Notes under the pieces: model-generated
The model's input: only the letters and a program-made list of their open reading frames with translations
The model's database searches: none
What the model was told of the DNA's origin: nothing
Part shown: positions 1 to 11,534 of the stretch, in pieces
How the letters are laid out: the number at the start of each line of letters is the position of its first letter
Numbering within the stretch: the stretch's first letter is position 1
Made by a program: the position numbers and the translations under genes
Source of the DNA: Cliona cf. orientalis
Taxonomy: Eukaryota > Porifera > Demospongiae > Clionaida > Clionaidae
Length of the DNA stretch: 64,000 nt
Direction of reading: 5' to 3'
NCBI GenBank assembly: GCA_963930775.1
Contig: OZ005698.1
Location: 2,238,501-2,302,500 of the forward strand

Positions 1-9
1 ATTAATTAG

Positions 10-894
10 TTAAAGAATTAAGTCTCTGAATTGCACTTCATCCTTAATAGTATTTGACTCTGACAGCTTGACAGTAGCCTTGGCAGTCGCATAGTAATAG
101 TTACAGTCAAACGACAACTTTGAAAAGTAGTTACATTCAACAACTACAGCTGGTACAACATCATTATTGTGTTTAATCTTGACTTTAACACCTGGGAAGA
201 TGATGCTCGACCACTGTTTCTTCATTTCATCTCTAACAGCATCAGAATCGGATAACTCTTCACATTTTACGAAGTCTTCATGGACCTTCGTCAGACTAGA
301 GTTCTTTGGTAGTGATAATTTCAAAATTTTACTTCTTACAGGCTTATTGTGTTCAGCAGTCTTAGATTCAAGTTGATCTGTAAGCAGAAGCGGCTTTTCA
401 GAGCAGGTGTCAGCATCAATCAATTAATAGTGCATAGATCTTTTATCTTCGGTTACTGAATCAAATCTTGAGACATTTAAACAGGATTCCTCAGAACTGG
501 GAAGCTCATGACTCCCTACTGATACCTCAGCTTTGAGGTTAACTTGCTTGACATCAAGCAATTGTTGACTGGGTTCAGAGCAGCTATTAAGAGAAACTTG
601 CCTGGGCTTTATGTCCTCGTGAGACGGATTTTCCGGAATTCCTTGATTTTCAGCAGACTTCTTTTCAATAAATTTCTCCATGCGCTGTCTACTCCGAAGT
701 TTTCTTTTGGATACGACAGCAGAGTGAGGGTGAGCACTAAATGGAGTTGTCTTGGTTCTCCAAAACAGCTTAACACCAAAGCCAGATTCAGATCTCGAGA
801 AAGACCATACTGGTGATGCACACCATTCCACTTTGATAGAGGGCAGAAAGGCTGCCAACTCCTCAGGAATACAGAGCTGATATTTGCAAGACAT
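10..894 (-). pseudogene. Unrecognised gene interrupted by one in-frame TAA
   Basis: A minus-strand frame opens with ATG at 892-894 and encodes 156 residues to a TAA at 424-426. The same frame then continues without a break for 137 more residues to a TAA at 10-12, so the region reads as one protein of about 293 residues with a single internal stop. The first half has a basic stretch (residues about 62-80, with KRKLRSRQRMEKFIEKK). The rest is rich in Ser, Glu and Lys, and the extreme C-terminus is more hydrophobic and beta-like (IIFPGVKVKIK). I do not recognise a domain. The basic segment is of a kind common in repeat-associated proteins of basal animals, but that is an impression. The stop could be a real mutation, an allele, or a sequencing error. 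The ATG lies only about 20 bases from the inverted repeat at 915-1010. Confidence 0.4.
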
Positions 895-914
895 CTTGCA
901 CTGCTGGCATTACA

Positions 915-1010
915 TAGTTTGCGGTGGCGTATCCGACTGTGAACGGACGAGATACTATTGCGCACGCGTGTTTATTCTCCGTTCACAATCGGATACGCCA
1001 CCGCAAACTA
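915..1010. repeat. Near-perfect inverted repeat, 33-bp arms
   Basis: Positions 915-947 and 978-1010 are reverse complements with one mismatch, separated by a 30-base loop. The arm starts TAGTTTGCGGTGGCGTATCC. It sits just upstream of the minus-strand ATG at 894. It could be two transposon ends meeting head to head, a small foldback element, or a promoter hairpin. Confidence 0.75.
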
Positions 1011-1020
1011 AAGATGCAAT

Positions 1021-1048
1021 CTGATTGGTTGCGCCTCGTACGAGGCGC
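1021..1048 (-). promoter_or_regulatory. CCAAT box next to a perfect 18-bp palindrome
   Basis: The plus strand shows CTGATTGGTT at 1021-1030, which on the minus strand reads AACCAATCAG, a good NF-Y type CCAAT box. It is followed directly by GCGCCTCGTACGAGGCGC at 1031-1048, a perfect palindrome. The pair lies about 130 bases upstream of the minus-strand ATG at 894, a plausible promoter distance. Confidence 0.35.
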
Positions 1049-1380
1049 TGGGACAACTCGATGCACTTTATCAGACTCTCTCCCTCCCCTTCCCCCTCCC
1101 CCTTTTCCCTGAGAGAGAATCTGGCTGCGCGAGACCGTGCTAAGTGACGTGCTGCCAGATCAGCAGATCTAGCCAAAAAGCGTAGTTGATAGCCTACACC
1201 ATACTGTGACTAGTCTAGTGATAAGTCGGTCGAGATATGAGTGCTATCGCTAGACTTACACACTAATCTTCTTGAAATGAAGCGGTTGCCGTCTCTTTCA
1301 TCGATCGAGAGCTCGATAAAAAGCGAAGAAGGCAGCGGTGGTCAGCAAATGTCACCAGAACTTTTGAAAAAAAAAAAAAA

Positions 1381-1560
1381 AAAGCGTTTTCAACAAAATC
1401 CACACAATTCATATATTGAAGACGATGCCACGGGAAGCGTATTACAAAATGGCACCTTGTTTTCACCGTATAGCTAAACCAGGTATGTAGCATGCAGCTA
1501 GCTTGGTAAACAGACACACAAACACTACCGTGCCGTAACCCTCGCGCGTATGCACCGAGG
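1381..1560. repeat. Dispersed repeat copy, related to 38890-39063
   Basis: The stretch from AAAGCGTTTTC through the GTATGTAGCA... and AACAGACACAC... segments to the CGCGCGTATGC end can be aligned with 38890-39063. A small open frame from the ATG at 1277 reads into this repeat through an A-run. I do not treat it as a gene. The region 895-1880 otherwise shows no coding sequence. Confidence 0.5.
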
Positions 1561-1650
1561 TAACAATATTATTAGCTACTGTAAAATGAATTATATGTAT
1601 TTGCATGGCTTCGGGATCTTGGGGGGGGGGGGGCACGTGGTCCTGGTGCC

Positions 1651-1833
1651 CTCTAGGCACCCCCCCTTCCGCCACCTATGTAATGCCAGCTTCATTGCAT
1701 GCTATTTAAAAATGGTATTTTAATGACAGATCATGTTTCTCTAGGCACCCCCCCCTTCCGCCACCTATGTAATGCCAGCTTCATTGCATGCTAGCTATTT
1801 AAAAATGGTATTTAAATGACAGATCATGTTTCA
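1651..1833. repeat. Direct tandem duplication, 88-bp period
   Basis: A block starting CTCTAGGCACCCCCC and ending around TCATGTTTC occurs at 1651-1738 and again from 1739, differing by C-run length and small indels. It ends about 50 bases before the ATG of the C4-like gene at 1881, so it duplicates part of that gene's upstream region. A G-run lies just before it at 1621-1633. Confidence 0.85.
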
Positions 1834-1880
1834 CTCTCTGCAGTGATAGAGCGAACTGACTGAAGTTATCTGATAACATA

Positions 1881-3050
1881 ATGAGGTGTACTGTTCTGTT
1901 TGCTGTGCTTTCATTCTATCTTTTTGCTCAAGGTGGAGTTCAGACCTGCCCAGGCAGTGGATCCTGCAACTGCAAAATTAATAATGTTGAGTTACTTCGA
2001 GACATTATTCGTGATGAAGTTGAGACACAAGTAGAGCAAGAGGTGGTCGAAAGGCTGGCCAATATGTCAAGTAAGGGGTTGCAGTAATCAGTGTACTGTG
2101 AATATAATATGGGATTCTGCATGTATACATGCTGATACCTCTTCTTTTAGGTGCCTTAGAGCTAAGTTACATTAACTTTCAGCACAATAATAATGCATGC
2201 TTATATAATTATAGCTAACTGGGACTATATACCAAATTGCATGGTAAGCATAATATTATATTATGCATGACAATGAATAATTATTCAATTAATAGCATCA
2301 TAGCTGTACTTATGCCTCCAGGTTTTCTTCTTTCAATAGTAATTATTTGTCATCCAGGGCCTAGTATACAGGCTAGGAGTGATGATCTCTAGATGAGCTG
2401 GTGTGCAAAATTATTGAAAATACCATAATGACAATCACAACATTGTTATACATAGTGTGTGTATCCATCCAGGGCCTTGTACAGGGGTGACCTACACTAG
2501 GTGGGGGAAAAGGTCTTGTCCCAGCACTGATGGAACTCAACTAGTCTATGAGGGAAGAGCTGGTGGGAGTGCCTACAACAGTCCTGGTGGAGGAGGAGGA
2601 GAAATCCTTTGTTTGCCTCTTAACCCCGACTATATCGACAATCCTCGGAGCAGTAGTGCAGCTTATTTCTCTGTTCTACATGGTGGAGAATATGATACTT
2701 TTGATGGCCCACACAATGACCTAATAAATCAAAATGTTCCCTGTGCTGTCTGCTTGGCTTCCACCAGAGCTGCAATGATCATGTATCCTGCAAAAACTCA
2801 GTGTCCCACTTCTTGGACTAGAGAGTACTATGGCTACCTTATGGCAGAACGTGAAAATGGCGTTCACTTTAACCAGTCTTCATACACTTGTGTTGATGTC
2901 GCTCCTGATACAGTTCCTGGGGAGGCTGGGGACACTGGTGGTACTCACTTCACTTATGTCATTGCCGCATGCAATGATGGTATTCCATGTACTACTACCA
3001 CAGAGTATAAAGCCAATCGAGCACTGTCCTGTGCTGTCTGCACCAAGTAG
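1881..3050 (+). CDS. Secreted short-chain collagen C4-like protein, two exons
   Basis: Exons 1881-2070 and 2473-3050 (GT-AG intron, phase 1) encode 255 residues. Residues 1-22 form a signal peptide (FAVLSFYLFAQGG), then a Cys-rich patch CPGSGSCNC, then an acidic heptad-like helix at about 36-62 (EVETQVEQEVVERL) that could trimerise the protein. From about residue 65 comes the globular domain known from sponge short-chain collagen C4-like proteins: YTRWGKRSCP, a GGGGGEILCLP turn, HNDL.NQNVPCAVC, TSWTREYYGYLMAE, YTCVD, AACNDGIPC and a final CAVCTK. Paired cysteines fit an extracellular disulfide-bonded fold. No Gly-X-Y collagen stretch is visible, unlike the family's name. The same exon phase and junction are kept in the paralogue at 20725-21763. 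It is likely an extracellular matrix or secreted protein; the precise role is unknown. Confidence 0.85.
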
Positions 3051-4797
3051 CAGGCTAGATTCTCAAAACATGTATAAGTAGCTATAATACACTAAGTACC
3101 TGATAACTAATACTGTCAGTGCTATTAGAACATGCATGCGTTGGGACTTAATTATATTAATATACAGTTGCATTTTACTAGCCATATTATGTCATATGAG
3201 CGATTGACCAAAATTAGGCCACACAGAATAATTAAAATTGTTTATTTGAACTAACATAACCACAAAATAATCATTATTGCATGCACATTCAATAACAAAT
3301 GACATGTATGACATAATATATGTTCTGATGTATACAAATTTAGCTAGTACACATGCAGACTAGTAAAACTCGCTCTGAACCAGCAGTCATGAAACAGTTC
3401 TAGTACTACAGTTGAGACCGTCTACTATATACGTACAGTGCAGTAGTAGCTACAGTATGGCTCATAATTATATTATGGTCATCCATGGTAGTTGGTTTTG
3501 ATGCATGTGATTTGTTTTGCGAATAATGACGGTAGATTCGGGCTTCCAGCTAGAAGGTATGTGGGTGGGGACGAGAAATTAATACCAATTTGCATGGCCT
3601 TATGTCATTTAAATTAGCTACATGACCAGCATGACACATGTATGCCAAACTCTATTCTATCTCTCTCTCTCTCCCCCACCTCTTTCTCAGCAATAATAAT
3701 ATTGCAAAAAGGTCTGTGTGCATGGCTAGGTAGATACATTACATACTGACGAATTTTGCTCAAATACACCAGCTAATTTAAAAGTGAAAGTTTGATAATA
3801 CAAGTATTTCGGCAGCTATGTATACAACTGCCATCATCAGTGCACTGTATTATCAAACTTTCACTTTGGTTGGTGTATTTGAGTAAAATTCGTTAATCAA
3901 TGATAAGAGATTTTAATTATTGAAAAGTGCTGCATATCACATTTTTCACTGGCTTTTCTTATGCTATACAGTGGTAATTGATTAATGATTAATTTTTATG
4001 TTATCATGCATGGTAGCTAGCAGGTATTATTGTTTATTTAGTACCTATTAATACAGACTGGTAATTTTTCTGAAACTCTACTTAACTTGTCAATAAAATA
4101 GTACTGCTGTGTATATGTGTCACTTTTACTGCACTAGCTAGTACTAACTGTTGACTATTGTAGCAGGATTATTATTGTCACTGCATGCTATTTTTCACGA
4201 AAGCCATGCATGTATGGGAATCTCGACTCAGTTGAAGTACATATAAAATACCGGTAGTTAGTACTTTGAATTCTCTGAATTATTGTGCAGGATTCAAACT
4301 TCCTTAGTTGTAGCAAGGCTCAATAGATTTATTGAAAAAGTACTGCTATTATTATAATAGCTATGTCACATTAACTGCATGGCTTCTGTTGCATACAAAT
4401 ATATTACATAATATTATACAATAGACATGGTATTATTACTATAATACTGCTATTTGAAAGCCATGTATGTATGGGGAATCTCGATTCAGTTGAAGGTATA
4501 CAGCAACTGTTTTAACTTTAGTAGCAATACTAATAATATTATCCCCATGTACATGCATGCACTATATAGATATACCTTAAACATGGAGCCAATTCATGCA
4601 GATGATGTATATATAGCAGCCCAAAGCAATGCCCACCATGGTAATAATATAATATTATATAGCTAGCTATATATACCTTCAAAACCTTGCAATTGAACCC
4701 TAGCTGTGCCAATAATTATAATAATATTATTATCTACAGGCCTTATTAATTTTGTGATTATATATATTGTTATATAATATTATAGTGTTTAATATTT
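3051..4797. other. Non-coding, AT-rich
   Basis: No coding sequence is seen. The stretch contains a CT microsatellite near 3655-3685, the inverted-repeat element at 3749-3893, and many short GCTAGCTA and TATAAT-type simple motifs. Two near-identical lines, GAAAGCCATGCATGTATGGG near 4198 and a similar one near 4456, indicate a small local duplication. Confidence 0.5.
3749..3893. repeat. Small foldback element (MITE-like)
   Basis: Arms ACGAATTTTGCTCAAATACA (from 3749) and the matching reverse complement ending at 3893 pair over about 55 bases with small gaps, with a loop around 3810-3835. Size and form fit a non-autonomous inverted-repeat transposon. The target duplication is not clear. Confidence 0.7.
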
Positions 4798-4823
4798 GGG
4801 TTTGGTTCGGGTTCGGGTTCGGG
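4798..4823. repeat. Short GGGTTC tandem array
   Basis: About four units of a GGGTTY hexamer (GGGTTTGGTTCGGGTTCGGG) lie directly upstream of the decayed C4-like exon. It is too short and too far from an end to be taken as telomeric. Confidence 0.6.
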
Positions 4824-4832
4824 TACATGCAG

Positions 4833-5417
4833 GAGTGGCCTACACTAGATGGGGAAAAAGCTCTTGTCCCAGCACTGATGGAACTCAATTAGTCTATATC
4901 GGAAGAGTTTTTGGGATCCGGAGTGCCTTCAACTGTCCTGGTGGAGGAGGAGGAGAAATCCTTTGTTTGCCACAACTATATTGACAATCCTTGGGCAGCC
5001 TTTTATTCTATTCTAGCTACATGGTGGAGAATAATAGCTATTATGACATGCACTTTTGGTGGCCCACACATATTGTCAATTACCTGGGAAATCACAACGT
5101 TGCCTATGCTGTCTGCTTGGCCTCCACCAGCCTGAGAGCTGCAATGACCATGATTTCTGCAAAATTCAGTGCCCCACTTCTTGGACTGTACGGATACCTT
5201 ATAGCAGAATGTGAAACTGTTCAGTTTACCCAATCTTAATACACTTGTGTTATGACAATTAATCCTGTTACAATTAAATATTGCTGGGAAGGCTATAGGG
5301 ACACATCTGGTATTCACTTTTAATTACTTACGTCATTGCTGCGTGCAGTGATGGTATTCTATGTCCACAATATGAAGCCAACTGAGTGCTAGCTGTCCTG
5401 CACTGTCTGCACCAAAG
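4833..5417 (+). pseudogene. Decayed C4-like exon 2
   Basis: After an AG acceptor-like site at 4831-4832 the sequence matches exon 2 of the gene at 1881-3050 (YTRWGKSSCPSTDGT, GGGGGEILCLP, then CLAST), but the reading frame shifts several times. One frame ends at a stop near 4982, and the rest of the domain is spread over other frames to about 5417, without a clean terminal stop. No exon 1 with a signal peptide is visible upstream. It is a dead tandem copy. Confidence 0.85.
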
Positions 5418-6812
5418 CTTCCAAAAACAATTACGTAGATAACCATGCATATACCAATCCCTTTGAACATGGATACTACTGTAGCTATCACATTACATTA
5501 TTATAGGTATACAATCATAATATCATATTATTATTACTAGATAAACGATACCTAATAGTTTTATTATTGATCTACATTGTAGGTGGTCCAGGAATACAAA
5601 TTCATTATAAGAGCTACTACTAGATAATATTACAAGATGTAGTACATCCTACTACATTAAATTTGTACACTTGAGTCTGAGATGCAAGCATCAAGGGAAT
5701 CACACAGGCTTCATGTAACTACCATTTCGGACACCAATTAACTGGCATGCAGATATGCATGTATTTCCTGCATGCATCAGGCTACCACGAAGACACTTAG
5801 TAATATACTAGAATTTTAAAGAATTTTTGCATGTATCATGTACCTTTATCCCCGGAAAAGTGCAGGTATATTAGTTAGGTTATGACTGTCACGTGCGTAT
5901 GCATATGCAATCCGATCAGGAGTGACCCGCTCTGGTTAGATTACTGTTCATTGCCCCTATCCACTCATGCCATAATCTCCCAGCTGCAGATAAGTTGCTC
6001 CCGAACTCCATTATCTTCTCTTTCTTAAAATCAAAACACACCGACCCATAAATACGTATAATACACATAATAATTGCATGCACACAATGTCATAATATTA
6101 TATGCACATGTGAAACATGTGAACATGCATGCACTGCATGAGGCTTCGTGAATTTCCTAACAAAGTTTTTTGAAATTGTGAGGAATAAAATTTAGTGATT
6201 GAGATAATGAATAGTTTCAGCTAAGTTCCACACTAACTATGATTATAATATTATAATATTAATTTAAGTTCCACACTATTATAGTATATGAGGAGTGGTT
6301 AGCCTAACAACTGCTCTGGGAGTAGCTTGCTCATTCAGGCAACTCTCAGTATATTGATTAAGTATAGCTAATAATAATAATAGATGGGAGCTGGGGGTAT
6401 CAAAGTTCGCACGTGCGCACAAAGTCTTAGCCACGCCCTTCAAGGTGGCTGACAAAGAAGGCTGCCCAGCTCAGGTAGTGCAGTGTGTCTCTTCAAGTTG
6501 TGAACTGGCCATACACATGTGGAACTATCCCCTAGCTCTTAATTAAGTAACATTACTATAAGCCGACATCAAAGTGACTAATAGTAAATCCATATTTAAA
6601 TTATAGAGAAAGCATGTGAATTTTTGAAATGTAGCTATTATGATTATTATAATGGATCCATTGTGCCAAGATAAATGAATTAATGTGGGATTATGAGTGT
6701 CATAAAAGTGTTTCAACAGTCAAACTCATGTCCTCAAAGGGTCTGGGGAAAAGGCTAATATCTAATTGACCAACTAGTCTAGGAATGCAGTAAAACTAAC
6801 AAACTAACATGG
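5418..6812. other. Non-coding flank between C4-like relic and ASC array
   Basis: No gene, RNA or clear transposon is visible. The stretch is AT-rich with ATTATA and CATGCATG simple motifs. The last few hundred bases resemble the region downstream of the ASC gene at 11535, consistent with the ASC units having been duplicated with their flanks. Confidence 0.4.
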
Positions 6813-8323
6813 CTAGCTACAGATTGATTCACTGTTGAACTGGTCAATTTCTGACTCAGCAGACAGATTTTCATCTTCAGGTGTTGCTGAATGACAGCAT
6901 GGGAAACACTTGTTCTTGGCTCTCTGAGTTACCTCTCTAAGGTCGTGACCCTTATGGTTAATGATCTTAATAATCCAATCCCCGAACTGCAGCACAGAGA
7001 TCACACTCAAACCCAGAAAGAGTCCGACTTCTCCACCGATATCCGCTAAGAGAGCAACAAAGGAATATACTTCTTCTGTTGTCCGCACCTCAATATTCAA
7101 TGTGTCGAAGTACACATTCACTTCGAGAGAGTTCATAATAGAATTAGCTGGTGTAGTATTCAAGAAATGGGCCACTTCTTGGGAAATGTACTCAGCAGGA
7201 AAGTAGGAGTAAGATACTGTGGCTTCATAGCGAGTTGTTATGCAGGCCACAGAACAGGGACAGTCACTTGGGGACGTCAATGCATCCAAAATACAGCAAA
7301 TATCCTCCAATGTGCAGTCAGGAAGCTGGGAGTATTGAGAAGTATCTGGGCGATAGAATGACCTTGCACTGGCACAATTACATTCTCTGGCTATAGCGCT
7401 ATGCACACAATCCACAAGGCAAGCCGATTCTGAGTATGTACTGAGTTCTTCCTTTAGGAATTGAAATGTAGATATATTGCTGTTAGACCTGCAGTATTGC
7501 CCTGCATTGTTCTGAATGTCCAATTCTTTGATGCTGATAAATGTGATACTCCCAGTAGGAACTCCAATTCCTCGATCAGCTGGCAAGGGGGGCTCAAAAT
7601 GATTGTGTATTGCAACCTTCACTCCAGCATCGACTGGAGTTGCATAGTCAGACTGATTAATTTTTATCATCATATGCAGACCCTGTCGTTGACCAATCCC
7701 TCTGGACTTTACACGTGGACCCTTTTCCATTCTCTCTGAATTGAATGTGTAACATATACCCATTTCAGTGAAGACAGGTTCAAACACTTTATTCAAGCTG
7801 CCACATGGTTCGCCAGCATAAGAGCAATCTACAATTAAGTCTTCCACATCATTTCTTGCTACCACAACAAGCTCTTCAAATTTTATGCTACTGATGTTAC
7901 TATCTGACTGAGATAATGACCCTTGAAGATCTTGCTTACAACTTTGATCATTCAGCTCCTGTCTCACTAGATGTGCAGCATTCTCTATGATGCTTGTCAA
8001 ATTTCTCTCCTGGAGCTCTTTGCGGCTAAACATATTCAGGTTACACACAGTCACTGCTGGAAAGTTCAGCCTGCGTCTTTCAATATTAGAGATGGTAGTT
8101 GCTGTTGGACGACTGTGGAGGTACTTGATACGATCGGTGATATAGTGATCAGACAGCCAATAGTAGCCCCCAGCACAACACCCACCCACACATTGTCAAG
8201 ACGCTTAATGATCCCTGCTATTAATACTCTCTGAGCAGTGAGGGATTTGGTGTACTCTTTCTGTGATAATAGAGAGTACCCAGACTTGATTTTGAATTGT
8301 CTCCACTTCCAAGTCAATGACAT
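6813..8323 (-). pseudogene. ASC/DEG-ENaC-type channel with a TA-insertion frameshift
   Basis: A close paralogue of the intact gene at 11535-13007. The N-terminal frame opens at ATG 8321-8323 (MSLTWKWRQFKIKSG) and covers the first membrane segment. The remaining frame (to the stop at 6813) has DRIKYL, FPAVTVCNLN, the Cys-rich extracellular domain, the GLFLGLSVISVLQF pore and second membrane segment, and a cytoplasmic tail ending with FNSESICS. The two frames are offset because an extra TA sits at about 8141-8144 (GGTGATATAGTGATC against GGTGATAGTGATC in the paralogue). Two six-base insertions in the N-terminal part preserve frame. Apart from the shift the protein looks complete and little decayed, so the break is either recent or an assembly error. 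The frame change falls right after the first transmembrane segment. Confidence 0.8.
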
Positions 8324-8993
8324 CCCTTTGGTTACTAACTACAATATCTCACTGCAAATTAATAAGCTGGGTCCATAGAGCCGACAAAACTCAGTATCAC
8401 TAACAACAGTTTATTTTAGCTAAGTACTTTTGGAGGAGAAGCTATAATTACGATTTCTATTGTATACTATAATATATATTTCTGTCACTGCATGATTCTG
8501 ATACCAGATATAGATAGATAGATCAACACTCTATCATTTATAGTTTCTGAGTTAAATTACGTTGCACCTGCAACTTCATGAGGTTTCTATCTATCAGAAG
8601 TGGCTTACAGGCGATGACGTACCATGGACTTGAAAGCTTGCATAACCATGCATCTAGATCTTGTAGCTGCATCATTTTTGAGGTTTCAATTTGTCAGAAT
8701 TAGCTTGTACTAGCTAGTAAGTACCACCGATAAGGAAGCTTGCAGATTCGTACATAATCAATCATTATTATTAACACAGTCATAACTACCTTCTTGTAAT
8801 ATAAAGTTTAGGCTGACTAAAAGTAATTTTCAAGGCGTATAAATTGTAAGCTTATAACGTAATGCAATGTCATTATGATATGGAATGGCTGATAAAAATT
8901 TTCAGTAATCCTTAGCATGTTTGCTGTTGGTATGATCTCAAGGGGCATTTTGTTTCTATAATAGTAAGCAGGCTATAGCTAATCTGAAGGGAA

Positions 8994-9225
8994 CAGTGGC
9001 GTAGCCAGGGTACATGGCAGAGTATGGCTTTTGCCACACCAATCTTCACAAGATTATTAGGTAACTTCTTTTGAGAGCTTGTGAAAATGACACTATATAA
9101 TTCTATAATTATATAATATAATTGGCTGTAGCTAAACAAAATTAAGCATTTGTTTTAGCTACCGTATACCTTTTTTTTTGTACACTTCAGCCAGACCAAT
9201 GTTCATGAGCTAGCTACACCCCTTG
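8994..9225. mobile_element. Possible hAT-like MITE
   Basis: The left end CAGTGGCGTAGCCAGGG is a typical hAT-like terminus. The right end near 9211-9225 (GCTACACCCCTTG) is a degraded counterpart. AAGGG occurs at 8987-8991 and again at 9226-9230, a possible 5-bp target duplication with two extra bases on the left. Confidence 0.4.
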
Positions 9226-10473
9226 AAGGGATCCGAGTCAGCGGTTTGTAGCTATTAAATTCTGCAAAGCATAAGGACCCCTTTAATATTATATCGATTT
9301 ATGCTTGCATATTCATGTATAATAATATATGTCCCTTAATGCTTATGTATACGAGACCCCGGGCAATCTCATAAGACCGAGGCCTTCCAAGGTATTACGT
9401 GTCACTGAATGCCACATCAAACATCTTGCACCTGCTTTTGTCAGTTCAATTAGGTACATGATTATATCATGTCAACGTACATCTCTGATCTGGATCATGA
9501 GTGGCTTGCCAGCTAGTTGTATGATTTGTAGCTTCCTTTTAAATGACATTCCCGTACCTTTTGTAGCTTGCATAGCTATCTGAATAGCTAGTTGCTTGTG
9601 CATATCCCTTAGATTTTCCATTTCATATATATTAGTAGTTATGATACTCTTACCCCTATTATAGCTAGCAATTAAGTCTGCCATTTGCATGCAGGTGGTA
9701 TGTGAGGCAGTGTAGCAGCTGCCGTGACACTTGGCTGATTCTGTATGCTGCTTTTCTCAGCTGCCCTTTGTCTCTGAGGGGCCTGCTTGCTGCTTGAGCC
9801 TTCTCACTTTTTTGAGCGCTATAATAGTATCAGTGACTAAACTGACAGTATGCATGCATATAGCTAGCTACGTACTGACCTATCTTGCCAGCAGCATAGC
9901 TAGCCCATTAACATTAGTGTTGCAATGCTATGAACTGTCTAGAAACCACCAGTCGCTAACAGCTAGCTACAGCATACTGAGTACATATTATAATAGCTAT
10001 ATAGCTACCTAATTAAGCTCAATTGCCACCATGCACTATAGCATGATGACTGCTTCAGTTATCAAAAAGACAACAAGGGTGCATCTCTCTCAGAAACTTG
10101 ACTTGATAAGTATCCTAGTGGGCGCTGTTAAGAATATTGACTAGCTACTCAGAAGGAAATTTAATAATATGAATTGCAAAGGCAAATTGATTAAGATGCC
10201 TCAAATGCAATAACCATGGATTAGCTCCCTATTATGAGAACCCAGAATGCATGCTGCAGCAGGATCTCCAGGCTTATCAGTAATCACATTCATAGAGAAA
10301 GCTATGAATTTTCAACTTTTGCATCACATCAGGATGCATATTTAATTCTGAGAGCTTTCTTTGACATTTCACAAAAATTAGCTTAGTACGTAGCAAATAG
10401 TCTGCTATAGCTACGTAGGGTATGAGATTCTCTGCCTTACCTATAGCTATCTAATAGTATTATACATGTATGG

Positions 10474-10545
10474 CAGGGGAGGCGGAACAGGGGCCCGGGG
10501 GTATGGGGGGCAACGTACTGTCCCCCCTCCCCCAAAATGGAAGGC
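10474..10545. mobile_element. hAT-like element end, partial
   Basis: CAGGGGAGGCGGAACAGGGG at 10474 is the same terminus as the complete element at 28315-28640, followed by a similar G-rich then C-rich patch. I cannot find its matching right end. Confidence 0.5.
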
Positions 10546-10795
10546 TACTATAATATTATATTATTGTATTATGATAATTATTGTATGTTCTTTGTATGAT
10601 AACAGATATCAAGCTCTATTTGACTAACATGGGCGTATTATGCGATATACCTAACCGTCACGGATGATGTTCAATTTGATATAAACGTCATCTGCCTGTA
10701 ACAGTGTACACTCACCAAACAGCAACTGGAATGTGGCTTAGATAACATGATGCATGCAAGCACGACAAAGCCTATTATAGTCTGCATAGCTACAC

Positions 10796-11160
10796 CAGGG
10801 GCGGCACAGAAGGTGGGGCTATAGCCCCACCACTTCTCAGGGCATGGGGGCATAGCCCCCACCACTATCCACTATTATAATATTATAGCTCTGCACACTT
10901 GCTTGAATTAATGTGGTAAGGGGTCGCAACGCAATTAATTTTGCACAGTCACTAGATCCAGAACATTTGGACTTTATGTTTGAAATTATATATTATGTAG
11001 CTGTATCTTTAAAACATTGTGTGTATATTGAAGCTATTAATTGTTTCCTTCAAACTCTGGCAAATCCAAAATTTTCGCTGTGCACCTACACACACGCACA
11101 TCTTAGCTACTATACTTAAAGTCCCACCACTTTAAATTAAGTATACTTGTTCTGCCCCTG
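10796..11160. mobile_element. hAT-like MITE
   Basis: It starts CAGGGGCGGCACAGAAGG and ends TTGTTCTGCCCCTG. Flanks TACAC (left) and TATAC (right) differ by one base and could be a 5-bp target duplication. The interior carries a GGGGCTATAGCCCC hairpin and no coding sequence. Confidence 0.5.
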
Positions 11161-11534
11161 TATACCAATTCACACTCATGTCATAGCTACATATTATAAC
11201 TATATAGCTATACAAGACTGAAGTCATACTCCTATTGACATAGATAATAGTAACCCATAAATTATGTATGGCTTCAATTACCATTCCATAACATTCTTTA
11301 CTATCGATCCTGCATGATAGTTTAGGTGCTGCCCTAATCTAGGTGACCTGCTCTCGATTTTTCAGGTTTAATTTGAGGAACTTCTGTAATACAGTACATA
11401 TAATCTTGTAGTGCTATTTACACATAGTGACCCTTCATACCACATACCTATACCCATAGCAAATGGACCTAGCTACTAGTCTAGGGATGAGATAATTCAA
11501 CATAGCTACAGAATCATGTAAAGTTTGCTATTAA

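Larger units (their letters stand above)
8324..11534. other. Intergenic, duplicated ASC flank plus hAT-like elements
   Basis: The first 450 bases resemble 13010-13450, the flank upstream of the next ASC gene. Separate entries cover three transposon-like patches at 8994, 10474 and 10796. No convincing gene is seen; the short open frames near 9.3-10.0 kb have no coding character. Confidence 0.5.

Noticed and set aside
1277-1477. Small plus-strand frame MKRLPSLSSIES...
   Set aside because: It reads through an A-run into a dispersed repeat that also occurs at 38890; not supported as a gene.
2071-2472. Missed collagen Gly-X-Y exon in the C4-like intron
   Set aside because: No frame in the 402-base intron shows Gly-X-Y triplets; only a short echo of the exon 2 start (near 2356) is present.
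4798-4823. Telomere repeat
   Set aside because: Only about four GGGTTC-type units, not the animal TTAGGG, and embedded in unique sequence.
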